Assembly: GCF_030407815.1 (NCBI RefSeq)
Contig: NZ_JASDCS010000006.1
Coordinates: forward strand, 248,001 to 312,000
Reading direction: 5' to 3'
DNA from: Psychrobacter sp. APC 3281
GTDB lineage: Bacteria; Pseudomonadota; Gammaproteobacteria; Pseudomonadales; Moraxellaceae
Length of the DNA: 64,000 nt
Part shown: piece by piece, positions 50,784 to 59,556 of the stretch
Position numbering within the stretch: the stretch's first letter is position 1
Layout: every line of letters starts with the position of its first letter
The notes under the pieces: model-generated
The model's database searches: none
The model's input: the letters and a program-made list of their open reading frames with translations, nothing else
What the model was told of the DNA's origin: nothing
Translations under genes and position numbers: made by a program

Positions 50784-51006
50784 GTTGAGGGTAAGGCAAA
50801 ACAGACAAAATCATTCAGGTTCAGAGAGCGATAGGTAATCTTGTTAGATTTGCTTATCGCTGTTAGCTAGGTGCTCTGTGTCTGCTGTATATGAAATTGA
50901 CTATAGTATCGTGGCAGTCAGTTATTACTACGGTACAACAAAGACAAGCCTGCTAATATTGTGAATATCAGCACCATATTTATTTTATTCATTAATAAGG
51001 ATTGTT

Positions 51007-51819
51007 ATGAACGCGATTGCAAGTTACCAGTATGAGACCTTACAAGTTAGTATTACAGACAACATACTGACGGTTACCTTAAATCGTCCACATAAAAAAA
51101 ATGCCATGAGTTTTCAGGTAATCAATGAGCTGATTAAGCTGGCAGGTCGCATTAGTAAGGATAGAACCATACGAGCAGTCATTCTAAATGGGGCAGAGGG
51201 AACGTTTTGTGCAGGTATTGATTTAGGAGACTTAAATCATCCAAAAAACACAGCATTTGCGCTTTGGGAATTGATTAAGCCATGGCAAAGTGCGTTCCAA
51301 CGGGTGTGCTTGGTATGGCGTGATCTGCCAGTACCTGTCATAGCCGTATTAGAAGGATATTGTATCGGCGCTGGGTTACAGTTGGCGTTGGCTTGTGACG
51401 TACGTATCAGTCATCCTGATTGTCAATTATCTATTATGGAAGCTAAATGGGGGTTAGTGCCAGATATGGGACTGACTCAATCGGCATTTGGGGTCCTACG
51501 AGAAGATACTCTAAAAGAACTCGCCATGAGCGCTCGTATCATCGATGCTAATGAAGGCAAAGAGTTAGGCTTGATTAGCCACTGTAGTGAGGCGCCTCTT
51601 GAACAAGCACAAAAGCTTGCTGCCGAGTTTGCAGAGCGCTCTCCTGATGCGGTGCTAGCAAGCAAACGTGTGATAAATGCGATGTATGATCAACCTGCCA
51701 AGACTTTATATAAAGAAAAAGCATGGCAGCTTAAAATGATGCTTGGTCGCAATCGTAAGCTTGCCCTCAGAAAAGCAAAGCAGGCCAGCACTTTATTTGG
51801 CAAACGTCAATTCCGCTAA
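51007..51819 (+). CDS. Enoyl-CoA hydratase/isomerase (crotonase) family protein
   Basis: This 270-residue protein has a crotonase fold: LNRPHKKNAMSF, the oxyanion-hole loop FCAGIDLGDL, CIGAGLQLALACDVRI and a C-terminal helical part. In catalytic enoyl-CoA hydratases two glutamates follow the G-A-G-x-x motif. Here MEAKWGLVPDMGLTQ carries one E and a D-M-G pair, a pattern shared by delta(3,5)-delta(2,4)-dienoyl-CoA isomerase-type or 1,4-dihydroxynaphthoyl-like members. The substrate is not clear. It is monocistronic and follows gacS by 220 bp in the same direction. I assign only the family. Confidence 0.9.
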   Translation: MNAIASYQYETLQVSITDNILTVTLNRPHKKNAMSFQVINELIKLAGRISKDRTIRAVILNGAEGTFCAGIDLGDLNHPKNTAFALWELIKPWQSAFQRVCLVWRDLPVPVIAVLEGYCIGAGLQLALACDVRISHPDCQLSIMEAKWGLVPDMGLTQSAFGVLREDTLKELAMSARIIDANEGKELGLISHCSEAPLEQAQKLAAEFAERSPDAVLASKRVINAMYDQPAKTLYKEKAWQLKMMLGRNRKLALRKAKQASTLFGKRQFR

Positions 51820-52173
51820 ATTTTTGCTATCAGTAAACTTTCTAGTGTTATTTTCGTTTGATTCATTCTGATAAAAGAAATTGCCATCTAAAAAAACCAG
51901 ATATATTTTGGTAAATTATTTTAACAGGTTTAATTGTTAGCGGTTGTTTCACCAATATCTTATAGCCATTGAAATGCAAGCAGATAGCACGATATAGCAT
52001 TGTCTGCTTGCACCGATGTGGGTAAAGATGCACTATTGTTGTTAAAGGTATCTATTTTGATTACTGGATAAGCCTGTGAAATGATGAAAGCCTACCTAAC
52101 AACACATGCAAGCAATTAAACGTCGAAAAATAAAATATTAAAAATAATAGCCACTATATAAAACGGTCTAAAT
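51820..52173. other. Intergenic region upstream of the Bcr/CflA exporter
   Basis: About 350 bp, A/T-rich, without a supported gene, hairpin terminator or obvious operator. Confidence 0.45.
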
Positions 52174-53433
52174 ATGTCTGCTTCAAAACCCTCCCTTCCA
52201 AACAAACCTATCGCTTCTGAGCGAGTGCGCTCTGCTGATTTGCCTGTTGCATGGATTATGATGCTTGGGCTGATGGTTGCGGTAGGGCCATTATCGATTG
52301 ATATGTATCTGCCAGCATTGCCATCGATGGCCGATGATTTCGGTGTCTCAACGGCCTTTATGGCCAACTCTGTCCCTGCATACTTTTTAGGTTTGGTATT
52401 TGGGCAACTATTTTACGGACCTTTTAGTGACCGTGTTGGCCGTGTCAAACCTTTATATATAGGTATGACGCTGTATGTTATCGCTTCTATTCTTTGTGCG
52501 ACTACTGATAATGAGTACGTACTGTTTGCAGGCCGGACCCTACAAGCTCTGGGCGCATGTGTCGGTGCAGTAGTTACTCGCGCTGCGATTCGAGATCGCC
52601 TCACTGCCAAACAAACGGCAAAAGCTTTCTCCATTATGATTTTAGTGATGGGGTTAGCGCCCATATTGGCACCGTCGCTTGGCGCGCTATTCTTACAGTT
52701 TTTTGATTGGCATTCTATCTTTTGGTTTTTAGCTGCATTTGGCGCTCTAAACTTGCTACTTACCAAGTTTTTCTTTTTTGAAACTTTGACCGAAGAAAAT
52801 CGCAATGTACGCCCTGCAAGAGAAGTGCTCAGTCAATATTGGGATTTATTAAAAGACCCGACTTTTAACTATCCAGCAATTGGTGGCGGTTTGTTAATGG
52901 GAGCAATGTTTGTCTATATCAGCTCGGCTTCTGAGCTAATTATGGATACTTATGGCGTCTCAGCGACACATTTCGCTTGGTTGTTCGGAATGAATGCGGC
53001 AGGTTTTGTAGGTTTGACTCAGTTAAACCAATGGCTTACCAATCGCTTTCGAATACTAAGTATTTTGCGATTTGGGGCGATGATGCAGGTTATCTCTGCG
53101 GGTTTGCTATTCGCGATCGGCTTGCTTCTAGGGACGGACGCTTGGTTACCACTGGTGCTGGCTTGTATTTTCTTTTGTATCGCAGGATTGGGTCTGACCC
53201 AGCCCAATGCTTCTGCAATTGCGCTCGCTTTTCAGAAACGCCGTGCTGGTATGGCAAGTGCGCTACAAGGTTCGCTAATGTTTTCAGTCGGTATCTTTGG
53301 CGGTTTGTTATTGAACCTATTTCCAGTCAATCCAGTTCTCAAAGTTGGTATTGCCCTGTTCTCACTAATGAGTTTCGGTTCTTTCCTGATTTGGAAAATT
53401 GATCGTGATCTAAATTTGGACGATGCAGAGTAA
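52174..53433 (+). CDS. bcr: Bcr/CflA-type multidrug efflux MFS transporter
   Basis: This is a 419-residue inner-membrane protein with 12 predicted membrane segments. GPLSIDMYLPALPSMADDFG at residues 37-56, then the MFS motif GQLFYGPFSDRVGRVKPL in the loop after TM2, and RAAIRDR after TM4, are features of the Bcr/CflA family of proton-driven exporters (bicyclomycin, chloramphenicol and other hydrophobic drugs). The specific substrate is unknown. A polar 30-residue N-terminus precedes TM1. It stands alone with a strong terminator. Confidence 0.93.
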   Translation: MSASKPSLPNKPIASERVRSADLPVAWIMMLGLMVAVGPLSIDMYLPALPSMADDFGVSTAFMANSVPAYFLGLVFGQLFYGPFSDRVGRVKPLYIGMTLYVIASILCATTDNEYVLFAGRTLQALGACVGAVVTRAAIRDRLTAKQTAKAFSIMILVMGLAPILAPSLGALFLQFFDWHSIFWFLAAFGALNLLLTKFFFFETLTEENRNVRPAREVLSQYWDLLKDPTFNYPAIGGGLLMGAMFVYISSASELIMDTYGVSATHFAWLFGMNAAGFVGLTQLNQWLTNRFRILSILRFGAMMQVISAGLLFAIGLLLGTDAWLPLVLACIFFCIAGLGLTQPNASAIALAFQKRRAGMASALQGSLMFSVGIFGGLLLNLFPVNPVLKVGIALFSLMSFGSFLIWKIDRDLNLDDAE

Positions 53434-53464
53434 CAGCGCCTCTATTTTAAGTTAGCTGTATTTT

Positions 53465-53504
53465 AAAAAGCACTCATACGTTCACAGCGTATGAGTGCTT
53501 TTTT
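53465..53504 (+). terminator. Rho-independent terminator after the Bcr/CflA gene
   Basis: AAAAAGCACTCATACG and CGTATGAGTGCTTTTTT pair around a seven-base loop, followed by a T-run. Confidence 0.95.
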
Positions 53505-53784
53505 ATGTTGAATACTTATTCAGTTAAGAATCAAGTCTTATAGAGACTTTAAGTAGCAACGGTTATCAGACTTTAGTAAACATAAGTTGTTCCGAATTAT
53601 ATGCTGTATTTTTTATATATAACTAACTCTAAATAATGCCCAAACATAATTATTGCAATCGCAAAATTAGGTAAGTATTATCTAACGTAACTTTCTGTAA
53701 GTGAATATGTATAGACATTGCTTAACCTTGCTAGATTGTCAATTAATTAAAATGTAAAACAACGTTAGGTTTCAAGGATAGATT
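53505..53784. other. Upstream region of the CheA-like gene cluster
   Basis: About 280 bp of A/T-rich DNA. The promoter of the cluster at 53785-58300 probably lies here, since no promoter-sized gap precedes the later genes except 82 bp before the kinase. I could not pick a single convincing -35/-10 pair. Confidence 0.45.
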
Positions 53785-54648
53785 ATGAAGCAGTTATATC
53801 GAGCGTTACCGATTTTGTTGAGTGTTGGCCTATTTGGCTGTGGTAATTCTGCTACTCAAGAAAATGCAAGCGCCCCAGTAAAGGAAAACACAGATAGCTT
53901 TGTGAGTAATTTGCCTGATACGGCTCCAGTTATTAAGGTCGGTACTGAAGCCAATTATGCTCCTTATGAATTTAAAGATGAATATGGAAATGTAACAGGC
54001 TTCGATATAGAACTGATGCAATATATTGGTGAAAATCAAGGTTTTAAAGTTGAAGTTTATAATGATCCTTGGGAAGGATTGTTTGATAACTTGGATAATA
54101 AAAGCCGAGATATGGTAGCAGCAGGTCTTACTTACAGTAGCGAGCGTGCTAGCAAATATCTGCTTTCAGATGCTTATGCGCCTCTTCCTACTAGCCTTGT
54201 ATATTTAGACGAGTCATTAAATATTAAGTCATTAGATGATTTAGGTACTTTAAGAGTAGGTGTATTGACCAGTTCAGAACCTTATGAATACTTCGCACAA
54301 GGTAAATATAAATTAGGTTCTTTAGAGCAATATCCGACTACATTTGCAGCGGTAGAAGCGATGGCACAAGACAAAGTTGATGCTGTCGTAGATGATTCTG
54401 GTGTACTCCGTTATACATTAAATGATCTACCCAGTCTGCAGCCACAATACTTTGACTATGAAAGCATTAGAGCGGACGGTGCTCGCAAAGTATTTCTAGT
54501 AGATAAAGCTCAGCCTGACCTGCTGAAAAAAGTGAATACAGGGTTAAAAGGGTTAAAAGAAGACGGTACTTACGCAAAGTTAACGACCAAATGGTTTGGT
54601 ACAGATTTGACAAAAGCATCTTTGCAGCAACAGGAAATGTTGCAGTAA
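53785..54648 (+). CDS. Solute-binding lipoprotein (SBP_bac_3-like)
   Basis: This 287-residue periplasmic binding protein is lipid-anchored. The signal ends in lipobox LFGCGN (C19) and a Ser/Ala/Asn linker follows. The binding domain reads IKVGTEANYAPYEFKDEYGNVTGFDIELMQYIG, the amino-acid-binding (family 3) opening, and later AAGLTYSSERASKYLLS, DAYAPLPTSLVY and KLTTKWFG. Family members bind polar amino acids or related ligands. No ABC permease or ATPase gene is present, and the next gene, 82 bp on, is a membrane-bound CheA-like kinase. A sensory partner role is therefore more likely than transport, though a distant transporter cannot be excluded. Confidence 0.9.
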   Translation: MKQLYRALPILLSVGLFGCGNSATQENASAPVKENTDSFVSNLPDTAPVIKVGTEANYAPYEFKDEYGNVTGFDIELMQYIGENQGFKVEVYNDPWEGLFDNLDNKSRDMVAAGLTYSSERASKYLLSDAYAPLPTSLVYLDESLNIKSLDDLGTLRVGVLTSSEPYEYFAQGKYKLGSLEQYPTTFAAVEAMAQDKVDAVVDDSGVLRYTLNDLPSLQPQYFDYESIRADGARKVFLVDKAQPDLLKKVNTGLKGLKEDGTYAKLTTKWFGTDLTKASLQQQEMLQ

Positions 54649-54730
54649 CCCTAAGCGTAGTAGTTATGGAACGTATTATTTTTAAACAACCATAAATATA
54701 AATTTATCTATACATTGAAAGGACTATGCT

Positions 54731-56914
54731 ATGACTATATCAACTCAAAACGGTAACTCGCGTTATCGTGGTTTGATCTTGTCGATTGCTGCCTTCTTGG
54801 CATTGATTGGGATACTGCTTGCATTTACGTTTTATACTTCAAGTGTTCTTGAACGTAACACCACATTGGTAAATATATCTAATAAAACAGCTAATAACGC
54901 TCAAGCTATCATCAAAGACTTGTTCGACTTACAAGGTAGTATTGGTGAACATATTAATTCTCCTCACCAGAAGCGTGTAAGAGAAAGACTAGACAATAAT
55001 ACCCAAGGTATTGATCAATTACTTTCTAGTATGCGCGAAGGTTCGGAGTACATTGACGATTCTGGAAATGCTCATAAAATTCCAAGTATTAAAACATCAA
55101 CTGAATTGGCAGCCTTAGAAAGAGCACAGCAAGATTGGAGTGAGCTAAAACCACTAATTGCAAATTACCTTGAAGGTGCTGGTGATATTCGGATAGATTC
55201 TTCAGACGAGTTGGCATTAGCATATGAACAGGCAAAAACTTCTAGCTTGAGTATGAACGATGCGCTTGATGAGCTGACTAATGAAGTTTACGAAGAAACA
55301 AAGCGTCAAGCAACTACCATTCGTCTTATTCAGGTACTTGGTGTTGCCGCTATCTTTACCTACTTCCTAATCTTCGTATTCTTCTTTGTACGTCGTCTAC
55401 GTGAGACGGATGCTGAAGCTCTTGCCGCTCGCCAAGAAACGCAAGAAATTATGGAAACGGTAAATACGGGTCTTTTCCTGCTGGATAAAGACTTGAATAT
55501 TGGTCAACAGCATTCTCGCGCGCTGAATAATATTATCGGCTCTGATCGCTTGGCAGGGGAAAACTTCACCAATGTCTTGCGTGGTCGTATCTCTGATAAA
55601 GACCTCAAGACCACACAGCAATTCATTGAGCAGCTCTATAACCCTCGAGTTAAAGAAAAGCTGGTAGATTCACTTAACCCGTTAAACAAAGTCATGCTGC
55701 ATAATCTGTCTGACGACAAGAGTCTTGATAATCGCTTCTTGGATTTTAAATTCTCACGTGTTTATGATAATAAAGACATTGCCCGTATCTTGGTCAATGT
55801 GAATGATGTATCAGATGCAGTCTATTTAGAACAGCGCCTAGAAAAAGAGCGTTCGCAAAACGATATGCAGATTGAGATGTTAACGACTATCTTGAATGTA
55901 AATCCAAAGATTATTAATGAGTTTATTGGTAATACCCAAGCACATATCGAGAAGATGAATAACATCTTGAAAAATCCTGGTAGCTCGCAGTATGAGCTTG
56001 AAGGTAAATTGAAAGCTATTTATCGTGAAATGCACAGCTTAAAAGGTGAAGCATCAGCACTAAAACTACATAGCTTTACGAAGATTGCTTCTGATGCTGA
56101 AGACAAGTTACATGCATTACAAAACCAAGGTCAGTTGTCTGGTAATGACTTCTTACCATTGGCAGTACATTTGGATGACTTGCTCAGCTTATCGAACACG
56201 ATTGCGACGTTGGGCGAACGTATCAACCGCTCAGCACCGACAGTAGCTAAGTCGTCAACCGTACAAGCACCAGTCGCTACTCAAAATCCAGTAGCAGATC
56301 ATACAGCTGGCAATGCTGACTTCGATGGTGGGCTAGATATCGACTTAGACAATGAAGCAGATGACGATTTATTGTCTTTTTACAATGAGTTTACAAAAGA
56401 GATTGCTGCAAGACAAGGCAAGCTAGTACAGCTAAAAAGTACGACGCTGACCCAAACGAGCATTCCGGCGCATCTTGCAAAGCCAATCAAAGAAATCAGT
56501 ATCCAGTTGCTGCGTAACGCGGTGGTACATGGTATCGAGTCACCAAGTGTGCGTCATACTACTGGCAAAACTGACATTGGGACTATTGATCTGGAAGTGC
56601 AAGACAACGGTTCAAACTTTATGCTGGTTGTGCAAGATGACGGACAAGGTATCAACTACGACAACATCCGTAATAAGCTGATTGAAGAAGGTCGTTTCGG
56701 TGCAGAAGAGGCAAATCAGCTTAGCAAAGGCGACTTACTCAAACAGCTGTTCTCTTCTGGATTCTCTACTAAAGAGCACGCAGATGAAGACGGTGGCCGC
56801 GGTGTTGGACTTGATATCATCAAAGCAAAAGTAAAAGAGTATGATGGCAAGCTTAACGTAAATAGCGAGCTAGGTCAGATGACACGTTTTGTCATTACTT
56901 TACCTAAAGCTTAA
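54731..56914 (+). CDS. Membrane-bound CheA-like histidine kinase with HPt
   Basis: This 727-residue hybrid of sensor kinase and CheA has membrane segments at about 15-37 and 199-221 that enclose a ~160-residue periplasmic domain. A PAS-like segment (about 235-365) follows. The HPt domain has H435 in MHSLKGEASALKL (CheA P1 has H-S-x-K-G). The ATPase is of CheA type: RNAVVHGIE (N-box, N596), DDGQGI (G1), LFSSGFSTKE (F-box) and GGRGVGLDII (G2). There is no dimerisation P3, no CheW-like P5, and a Val/Ala/Thr linker joins HPt to ATPase. The HPt is mid-protein rather than N-terminal. Signals could enter through the periplasmic domain; its partners should be the CheY-like and CheX-like products downstream. 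Confidence 0.9.
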   Translation: MTISTQNGNSRYRGLILSIAAFLALIGILLAFTFYTSSVLERNTTLVNISNKTANNAQAIIKDLFDLQGSIGEHINSPHQKRVRERLDNNTQGIDQLLSSMREGSEYIDDSGNAHKIPSIKTSTELAALERAQQDWSELKPLIANYLEGAGDIRIDSSDELALAYEQAKTSSLSMNDALDELTNEVYEETKRQATTIRLIQVLGVAAIFTYFLIFVFFFVRRLRETDAEALAARQETQEIMETVNTGLFLLDKDLNIGQQHSRALNNIIGSDRLAGENFTNVLRGRISDKDLKTTQQFIEQLYNPRVKEKLVDSLNPLNKVMLHNLSDDKSLDNRFLDFKFSRVYDNKDIARILVNVNDVSDAVYLEQRLEKERSQNDMQIEMLTTILNVNPKIINEFIGNTQAHIEKMNNILKNPGSSQYELEGKLKAIYREMHSLKGEASALKLHSFTKIASDAEDKLHALQNQGQLSGNDFLPLAVHLDDLLSLSNTIATLGERINRSAPTVAKSSTVQAPVATQNPVADHTAGNADFDGGLDIDLDNEADDDLLSFYNEFTKEIAARQGKLVQLKSTTLTQTSIPAHLAKPIKEISIQLLRNAVVHGIESPSVRHTTGKTDIGTIDLEVQDNGSNFMLVVQDDGQGINYDNIRNKLIEEGRFGAEEANQLSKGDLLKQLFSSGFSTKEHADEDGGRGVGLDIIKAKVKEYDGKLNVNSELGQMTRFVITLPKA

Positions 56915-56975
56915 TTAAAATAGTAATTATATTGTCAGGGACGACAAGCACTTCATTAAAGGTAGTAGATAAGTT

Positions 56976-57338
56976 ATGCATAAGTTAATGATTGTTGATG
57001 ATTCAAATATTATTAGAAACCGTATTCAGCGCGCATACGATTCAGGAAAGTTCATGTTGGTTGCGACAGCGACTAGCGGTGTTCAAGCTATCGAAAAGTT
57101 CAATGTCCATCGTCCTGATGTAATCACCATGGACCTAACCATGCCACAAATGGATGGGCTAGAATGCATTGAAAAAATCATAGCGATTGATCCTGAAGTA
57201 CGCATTTTAGTGGTATCAGCGTTATCGGACAAAGCCACCGGCATCGAAGCATTGTCACTAGGTGCCAGCGGGTTTTTGTGCAAACCTTTTTCGGAAGAGG
57301 AGCTTGTAGAGTCTTTGTATGAGCTGATGCAAGACTAA
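56976..57338 (+). CDS. CheY-like single-domain response regulator
   Basis: This is a 120-residue stand-alone receiver. D8 and D9 (VDDS), phosphoacceptor D53 (VITMDLTMPQMDG), S81 (VVSALSD) and K103 (LCKPFS) complete the acid pocket. No output domain follows, so it acts by binding a partner, as CheY does on flagellar switches. The gene lies 60 bp after the CheA-like kinase and 30 bp before the CheX-like genes, so it is the likely phosphate receiver from H435 and the substrate of the phosphatases. The downstream target is unknown. Classic CheY motifs for FliM binding cannot be judged by eye. Confidence 0.95.
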   Translation: MHKLMIVDDSNIIRNRIQRAYDSGKFMLVATATSGVQAIEKFNVHRPDVITMDLTMPQMDGLECIEKIIAIDPEVRILVVSALSDKATGIEALSLGASGFLCKPFSEEELVESLYELMQD

Positions 57339-57368
57339 TACCATTCATCGACCAAAGCAGATGTCATT

Positions 57369-57818
57369 ATGAAAGAGCAAAAGCTACAGATTTTTTTAAG
57401 TATTATTAGTAATTATTTTGACCAGTTTGGGGGAGAAGAGCTAATTGCTGATACCCCTTACTTACTAGAAAACAAACAGCCAAAAGTCCACGATTATACG
57501 GGCGTGATTGGTATATCTGGTGGCCAAAAAGGAGTGGTATATTTTTCGGCGACGCGTGACTTGCTGTCTTCAATATTAGACAGCATGGGCGAAACCGATA
57601 AAAGTGAAGAGAACTATGTAGACCTGGCTGGGGAAGTGGCCAATACCATCGCAGGCAATGCACGCAAAGAGTTTGGCTCAGAATTCCATATCTCTGTACC
57701 ATTTGTGTTCAAAGGTGCACCGCAAAGTATTGTATTGCCGAACGATGAGCGTTCTTTTATCATCCCCATCACTTGGCATTCTCAAGTAGGCGAGATTGTG
57801 GTTTGTTTGCAAGATTAA
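57369..57818 (+). CDS. CheX-like phosphatase, first copy
   Basis: This 149-residue protein resembles CheX, the phosphatase that dephosphorylates CheY-P. The active-site signature is DLAGEVANTIAGNARKEFG: E89 and N92 of the E-x-x-N-x-x-x-G helix. The CheX domain is otherwise a beta sheet with the opening VIGISGGQKGVVYFS. It starts 30 bp after the receiver gene without an obvious ribosome binding site and ends 35 bp before its paralogue. The likely job is to terminate the receiver signal; whether it is an active enzyme or an adaptor is not known. Confidence 0.88.
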   Translation: MKEQKLQIFLSIISNYFDQFGGEELIADTPYLLENKQPKVHDYTGVIGISGGQKGVVYFSATRDLLSSILDSMGETDKSEENYVDLAGEVANTIAGNARKEFGSEFHISVPFVFKGAPQSIVLPNDERSFIIPITWHSQVGEIVVCLQD

Positions 57819-57853
57819 TGCTGCCACGTAATACAGATGGATATTAATATATT

Positions 57854-58300
57854 ATGGTTAAAGTAGAAAAATTGGGTGTATTTCTAAGCTCGATCAATGC
57901 GTTTTTTGCGCAAATCGATGGCTCAGAAGTGTCAATTGATACCCCTTACTTGAACAACAAAAGCGCGATTGGCTTTGATTATAGCGGTGTCATTAAGATA
58001 TCAGGGCCTTTGGAAGGCTGCGTCTATGTCAGTGCACCAAGCGTGATGTTGCGAGAAGTCATCAAAGTGATGGGCGAGCCTGACTCTTCAATTACTATGA
58101 TGAAAGATTTATTGGGTGAAATGGCCAATACAATCTCAGGTAATGCTCGGACAGAGTTTGGTTCAGAGTTTATTATCTCTCCGCCGCACATTGTGGAGAG
58201 TGCGCCAAGCGTGTCTTATTTGCCTAAAGATCGTCAAAGCTATATCACACCATTTACGTGGCGTGGTTACAAGGCGGTCATTGGTATTTGCATTGCATAA
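57854..58300 (+). CDS. CheX-like phosphatase, second copy
   Basis: This 148-residue paralogue of the preceding protein is clearly related but diverged. The two start at the same register (KLQIFLSIISNYFDQF against KLGVFLSSINAFFAQI) and keep E89 and N92 at identical positions (LLGEMANTISGNARTEFG). The pair arose by tandem duplication and both retain the catalytic residues, so neither is an obvious pseudoenzyme. They may form a heterodimer, because CheX is dimeric in other species, or one may have become specific for another receiver. No gene follows in this direction before the terminator at 58393. Confidence 0.87.
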   Translation: MVKVEKLGVFLSSINAFFAQIDGSEVSIDTPYLNNKSAIGFDYSGVIKISGPLEGCVYVSAPSVMLREVIKVMGEPDSSITMMKDLLGEMANTISGNARTEFGSEFIISPPHIVESAPSVSYLPKDRQSYITPFTWRGYKAVIGICIA

Positions 58301-58392
58301 ATTATAGTCAATCCTCTGTAAACGAGTGATAACTATAAAAGAGTGACGGCGGTAACCCTGCTTGAAAAATAGCTATTAAAAAGACAATCATG

Positions 58393-58423
58393 AAAAAAGC
58401 GATGCAAATGTGTCGCTTTTTTT
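58393..58423 (+). terminator. Rho-independent terminator after the CheX genes
   Basis: AAAAAAGCGA and TCGCTTTTTT enclose an 11-base loop and are followed by T, closing the cluster about 90 bp after the second CheX stop. Confidence 0.9.
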
Positions 58424-58764
58424 GTTTTATTATCGCCATATTTTGTTTTTATCTTATTGATACGCTACAAACAAACTGCTGGAGATTCCAAGACGTTATG
58501 TGATAAAATACAGCGCAGCTATTTTTTATAATTCACTTTATAGTTTAGATTTAGGCATTTGCTTCGATCTAGCGATAGCTTCTTTTTTTAAACCAACCAA
58601 TGACACACACATCATGGCAAAAAATTGCTGGGTGTTTGGCGACTTGATTAATTTGTGATCTGTTAGTGCTTTACTAATGAAAACTAACTGGTAGCAGATG
58701 CGTGTCGCTAAATAGGCTGTTTTTGTGATGTGGAGGCATAACCCAACCAATAGGATATATTCTC
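58424..58764 (+). promoter_or_regulatory. Upstream region and leader of rpsB
   Basis: These 340 bp precede rpsB. A TAAAAT element (58504) is a possible -10 but has no clear -35 partner at standard spacing. rpsB leaders are known to carry autogenous control of S2 in other gammaproteobacteria. I do not see a definable conserved motif here, so this is an unconfirmed regulatory region. Confidence 0.35.
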
Positions 58765-59556
58765 ATGGCTACAAAGAATCCAACCAAAATCGAAATGCGC
58801 GACTTACTACAAGCAGGCGCTCACTTTGGTCACCAAACACGTTTTTGGAACCCAAAAATGGGTCCATACATCTTTGGCGCACGTAACAAAATCCATATCA
58901 TCAACTTAGAGCACACTGTAAAAGCGTTCAACGAAGCGTTGACTTACGTAAACGGCCTAGCTGCTAAGAAAAACAAAGTATTATTTGTTGGTACTAAACG
59001 CGCTGCAAGCGGTATCGTACGTGAGCAAGCAGCTCGCGCTGGTATGCCATACGTTGACCATCGCTGGTTAGGTGGTATGTTGACTAACTGGAAAACTCTA
59101 CGTCAGTCAATCAACCGTCTAAAAGAGCTAGAAAAGCAAGCAGAAGACGGTACTTTCGCTAAGCTAACTAAGCGTGAAGCGCTAGAGCGTACTCGCGATA
59201 TGGAAAAACTTGAGCGTTCACTAGGTGGTATCAAAGACATGGGCGGCCTACCTGACGCTATCTTCGTAGTAGACGTAGATCACGAAGCTATCGCTATCAA
59301 AGAAGCCAAAAACCTGGGTATCCCAGTTATCGGTATCGTTGATACTAACTCTAGCCCAGACAACGTTGACTACATCATCCCAGCTAACGATGATGCTATC
59401 CGTGCTGTGACTTTGTACGTAACTTCTATGGCTGATGCTATCATCGCTGGTAAAGAATACGCACAAACTCAAGCTGGTGGTAAAGCTGAGCAAGCACCTG
59501 CTGCAACTGAAGAAGCGCCAGCTGCAGAAGAAGCTGCTGCAACTCCAGCAGAATAA
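58765..59556 (+). CDS. rpsB: 30S ribosomal protein S2
   Basis: S2 is a late-assembling protein of the small subunit. The 263-residue protein opens [20 protein letters not shown] and has [34 protein letters not shown] and [18 protein letters not shown]. The C-terminus is a Glu/Ala-rich tail ([15 protein letters not shown]) of about 20 residues that is longer than in E. coli. Codon use is strongly biased, as expected of a highly expressed gene. tsf follows after 373 bp in the same direction, the standard rpsB-tsf pair. Confidence 0.98.
   Translation: MATKNPTKIEMRDLLQAGAHFGHQTRFWNPKMGPYIFGARNKIHIINLEHTVKAFNEALTYVNGLAAKKNKVLFVGTKRAASGIVREQAARAGMPYVDHRWLGGMLTNWKTLRQSINRLKELEKQAEDGTFAKLTKREALERTRDMEKLERSLGGIKDMGGLPDAIFVVDVDHEAIAIKEAKNLGIPVIGIVDTNSSPDNVDYIIPANDDAIRAVTLYVTSMADAIIAGKEYAQTQAGGKAEQAPAATEEAPAAEEAAATPAE

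Noticed and set aside
50826..50868. Inverted repeat AGCGATA...TATCGCT after gacS
   Set aside because: The loop is over 20 bases and there is no T-run, so I do not call a terminator.
42918..51950. Similar strings CAGGTTTAACTGTTAG (near 42924) and CAGGTTTAATTGTTAG (near 51926)
   Set aside because: Two copies only, 9 kb apart, without flanking similarity; likely chance in A/T-rich spacer DNA.
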